DNA of 64,000 bases, taken from NCBI RefSeq assembly GCF_001683795.1, contig NZ_LIGX01000041.1, forward strand, positions 124,001 to 188,000, in the 5' to 3' direction. This DNA is from Neoakkermansia glycaniphila. GTDB taxonomy: Bacteria; Verrucomicrobiota; Verrucomicrobiia; Verrucomicrobiales; Akkermansiaceae. Of this stretch, positions 62,435-64,000 are shown piece after piece. The first letter of the stretch is position 1. Each line of letters begins with the position of its first letter. The notes under the pieces are model-generated. The model did not search any database. It was not told where the DNA came from and worked only from the letters and a program-made list of their open reading frames with translations. The translations under genes were made by a program, and so were the position numbers.

Positions 62435-63744
62435 ACTGGCTCCGGTGGCTGATTGCGCTGGGTGCCTTGAATGTATCTCTCGGCGTGGCGATGCTGGTCG
62501 GAGGGTATGGCGATTCGTGGCTGTACGGTTGCTATAGGTTTTTGGGGAGCTGTTGCGTGTGGGCGGATCGTGCGGATTTGCCCGTGCATTTCCAACATTA
62601 CGGCAGGCCGGCAGCGGAGGAGGAGATGGAGTGTGCAGTGGTGTGCGAGGTGCCGGGGCGCGTCGATGTGCTGACGTTTGAATCCCGTGAGCTGGAGGAT
62701 GTTTTTCCTGCTTCGGAGGCGCTGCGCTGGGCGCTGCTGCTGCGCCACCTGCGGCAGGGCGGAGCCGGGTATGCGGCGGTGTCGTCTCCTTTCGATTGGG
62801 TGGGTATGCCCGGTGATCTGGAGCGGGCGACGTTGAGGTCGGAGGTGGAGGCGTTTGCCTTTGCCGGGTTCGGTTTGCGCGGGGAGTTGGCTGCCGGAGC
62901 CGTTCCGGCGCCGGTGGGGCTGGAGTCTTCCGCTTTGGATGGTGCTCAGGTGAAGGGGGATTGCAGCCGGTTGCCTGCGATGAACAGGTTGCTGCCAACG
63001 ATGCTGTGCCGTGCCGATTTTCTGTTTCCTGTGCCGTGGGGGGTGGACTGGGTGGCCAATGACGAGAGGTTTTTTACGGAGTCCGGCCGGGAGCGGTCGA
63101 TGCCGCTGCTGGTGCGGTGGAATGGGCGCGTGTATCCGACTCTTCCTCTGCGGCTGGTTCTGGCTCGCAGCGGTGCGGTTCCGGCGGATGTGCATGCCGA
63201 GGTGGGCAAGTGCCTGCGTATCGGCGGTGCGGAGTGGCCGCTGGATGATTGCGGCCGTATTCCGCTTCCGAAGAAGACGGATAGCAGGCATGTTTCTTTG
63301 AATGATGTGTTGAAGGTGATGGACGGGAGCGGCGCACAAGGCGCCGGAGTCGTGGTGGTGGAGGAGCGGACGCTGGAGACGCGGGGCCATGCCGCGCTGC
63401 TGGCGGATACGCTGTCGGCATTGACGACCGAGCGTCCAATCGTTCGCGAGAGGGTGGAGGGGAAGTTTTTGGGCGTGGAGCTGCGCGAGTGGAATCCCCT
63501 GGCCTACTGGGGGTGGGTGCTGCTGTTGCAGGGTGTGTTGATTCTGGTGCTGCCGCGTTGCCGCCGTTCGGTGCAGGTATGGTGCGAGAGGGTGGTTTGG
63601 GTGTCCGTGCCGGTGCTGGCGCTTGTGCTGCTGTGGCAGATGGTTTGGCTGCCGTTTTTCGGTCTGGCTGCCGGTGTGGCGTTCGCTTCCGTGATGGGGC
63701 GTTGCCTGCGGCCTCGGGAGGCACGGAATCCGGTTTGGAGGTAG
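62407..63744 (+). CDS. Membrane protein with CHASE2-like extracytoplasmic domain
   Basis: This 445-residue protein has one N-terminal membrane helix (about 14-32), a large extracytoplasmic region (about 60-370) and two C-terminal membrane helices (about 372-395 and 405-432). The outer region follows the order of CHASE2 sensors: VDVLTFESRELEDVFP, then GGAGYAAVSSPFD, then SMPLLVRWNGRVYPTLPLRLVLA and LDDCGRIPLP. CHASE2 proteins usually continue into a cyclase, kinase or GGDEF domain after the helices, but this one ends. It overlaps the kinase gene by 28 bases, so the two are translationally linked. The CHASE2 assignment is by pattern only. Confidence 0.65.
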   Translation: MSAKRKGSVNWLRWLIALGALNVSLGVAMLVGGYGDSWLYGCYRFLGSCCVWADRADLPVHFQHYGRPAAEEEMECAVVCEVPGRVDVLTFESRELEDVFPASEALRWALLLRHLRQGGAGYAAVSSPFDWVGMPGDLERATLRSEVEAFAFAGFGLRGELAAGAVPAPVGLESSALDGAQVKGDCSRLPAMNRLLPTMLCRADFLFPVPWGVDWVANDERFFTESGRERSMPLLVRWNGRVYPTLPLRLVLARSGAVPADVHAEVGKCLRIGGAEWPLDDCGRIPLPKKTDSRHVSLNDVLKVMDGSGAQGAGVVVVEERTLETRGHAALLADTLSALTTERPIVRERVEGKFLGVELREWNPLAYWGWVLLLQGVLILVLPRCRRSVQVWCERVVWVSVPVLALVLLWQMVWLPFFGLAAGVAFASVMGRCLRPREARNPVWR

Positions 63745-63750
63745 GCTTTA

Positions 63751-64000
63751 TCAGTTGAGGTTGCGGAGAGCGGAGCGGATGAGGTGGTCCGTGGTGGCCT
63801 GCGGTTCTTCCTTAAGGAGGGTGGCGATGGCCTTGCGGGCATCGACCTGTTTGAATCCGAGGGCGATGAGCGCGAGTTCCGCGTCTCCGGCTGCCTGTGA
63901 GGTGGTGCCCTGAGCCTGTGCTTCCCAGGTAGCGGCGAGTCCGACTTTGTCCTTGAGTTCGAGGATGATGCGTTCCGCCGTTTTTTTGCCTACGCCTTTG
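63751..64000 (-). CDS. ruvA: Holliday junction branch migration protein RuvA, partial
   Basis: The minus strand from the window end to the TGA at 63751 encodes 82 residues of RuvA: GVGKKTAERIILELKDK is the second helix-hairpin-helix, and the last part (LALIALGFKQVDARKAI ... HLIRSALRNL) is domain III, which binds RuvB. RuvA tetramers hold Holliday junctions for RuvB-driven branch migration. The N-terminal part lies beyond the window. Its end is only six bases from the convergent membrane protein gene. Confidence 0.93.
   Translation of the reverse strand, partial: KGVGKKTAERIILELKDKVGLAATWEAQAQGTTSQAAGDAELALIALGFKQVDARKAIATLLKEEPQATTDHLIRSALRNLN

Overview
The window looks like chromosomal DNA of a Verrucomicrobiota bacterium, most plausibly an Akkermansia relative. 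This is inferred from moderately high G+C, many secreted TPR/Sel1 and orphan lipoproteins, a PEP-CTERM LamG protein, an autotransporter, a GldA/F/G-like exporter with a DUF4340 protein, and ExbB/ExbD/TPR operons. No rRNA or other taxonomic marker was compared. There is one tRNA (Leu, CAG). I saw no phage genes, insertion sequences or CRISPR array. The + strand is G-rich over almost the whole window whichever strand the genes lie on, except for short C-rich segments at 48.6-49.0, 49.9-50.7 and 52.0-52.6 kb.

Layout. 0-7.4 kb (-): a GNAT acetyltransferase and an ExbB - ExbD - ExbD - giant TPR protein - small secreted protein cluster. 7.5-10.3 kb (-): endonuclease III, a small lipoprotein and two tandem membrane-anchored coiled-coil proteins. 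10.6-18.9 kb: M28 peptidase lipoprotein, polynucleotide phosphorylase, thioredoxin-fold secreted protein, CCA-adding enzyme, GNAT, YugP-type metalloprotease and small lipoproteins. 19.0-20.9 kb (-): YceD - rpmF - plsX. 21.0-28.2 kb: tRNA-Leu, autotransporter, secreted proteins, Sel1-repeat protein and a COG1092 rRNA methyltransferase. 28.3-34.7 kb (+): ABC ATPase, permease, GldG-like protein, DUF4340 protein and a YugP-like protein without the zinc motif. 34.7-39.3 kb (-): pyrD-dnaE with overlapping GTGA. 39.4-47.4 kb: lipoproteins, thiC, a coiled-coil pair, L-serine dehydratase, thioredoxin reductase and an NlpC/P60 lipoprotein. 47.4-52.6 kb: LamG/PEP-CTERM protein and two large secreted orphans with mosaic base composition. 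52.7-56.7 kb (-): serine biosynthesis (class V aminotransferase, DUF1015, serA). 56.9-63.7 kb (+): squalene/phytoene synthase, then a four-gene operon (transglutaminase-like protein, thioredoxin-fold protein, sugar-kinase-like phosphotransferase, CHASE2-like membrane protein). The window ends in the 3' part of ruvA (-).

The strongest unexpected signal is regulatory. At least a dozen genes have a sigma70-like pair (TTGnnn, 16-18 bp, TAnnnT) whose -10 box ends only 5-7 bases before an ATG or GTG, with no Shine-Dalgarno sequence. This predicts leaderless mRNAs and fixes several start codons. The second is the reversal of strand skew inside two adjacent secreted-protein genes, which suggests recombination between copies from opposite strands. 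The third is the pseudo-enzyme YugP paralog downstream of the Gld-like exporter.
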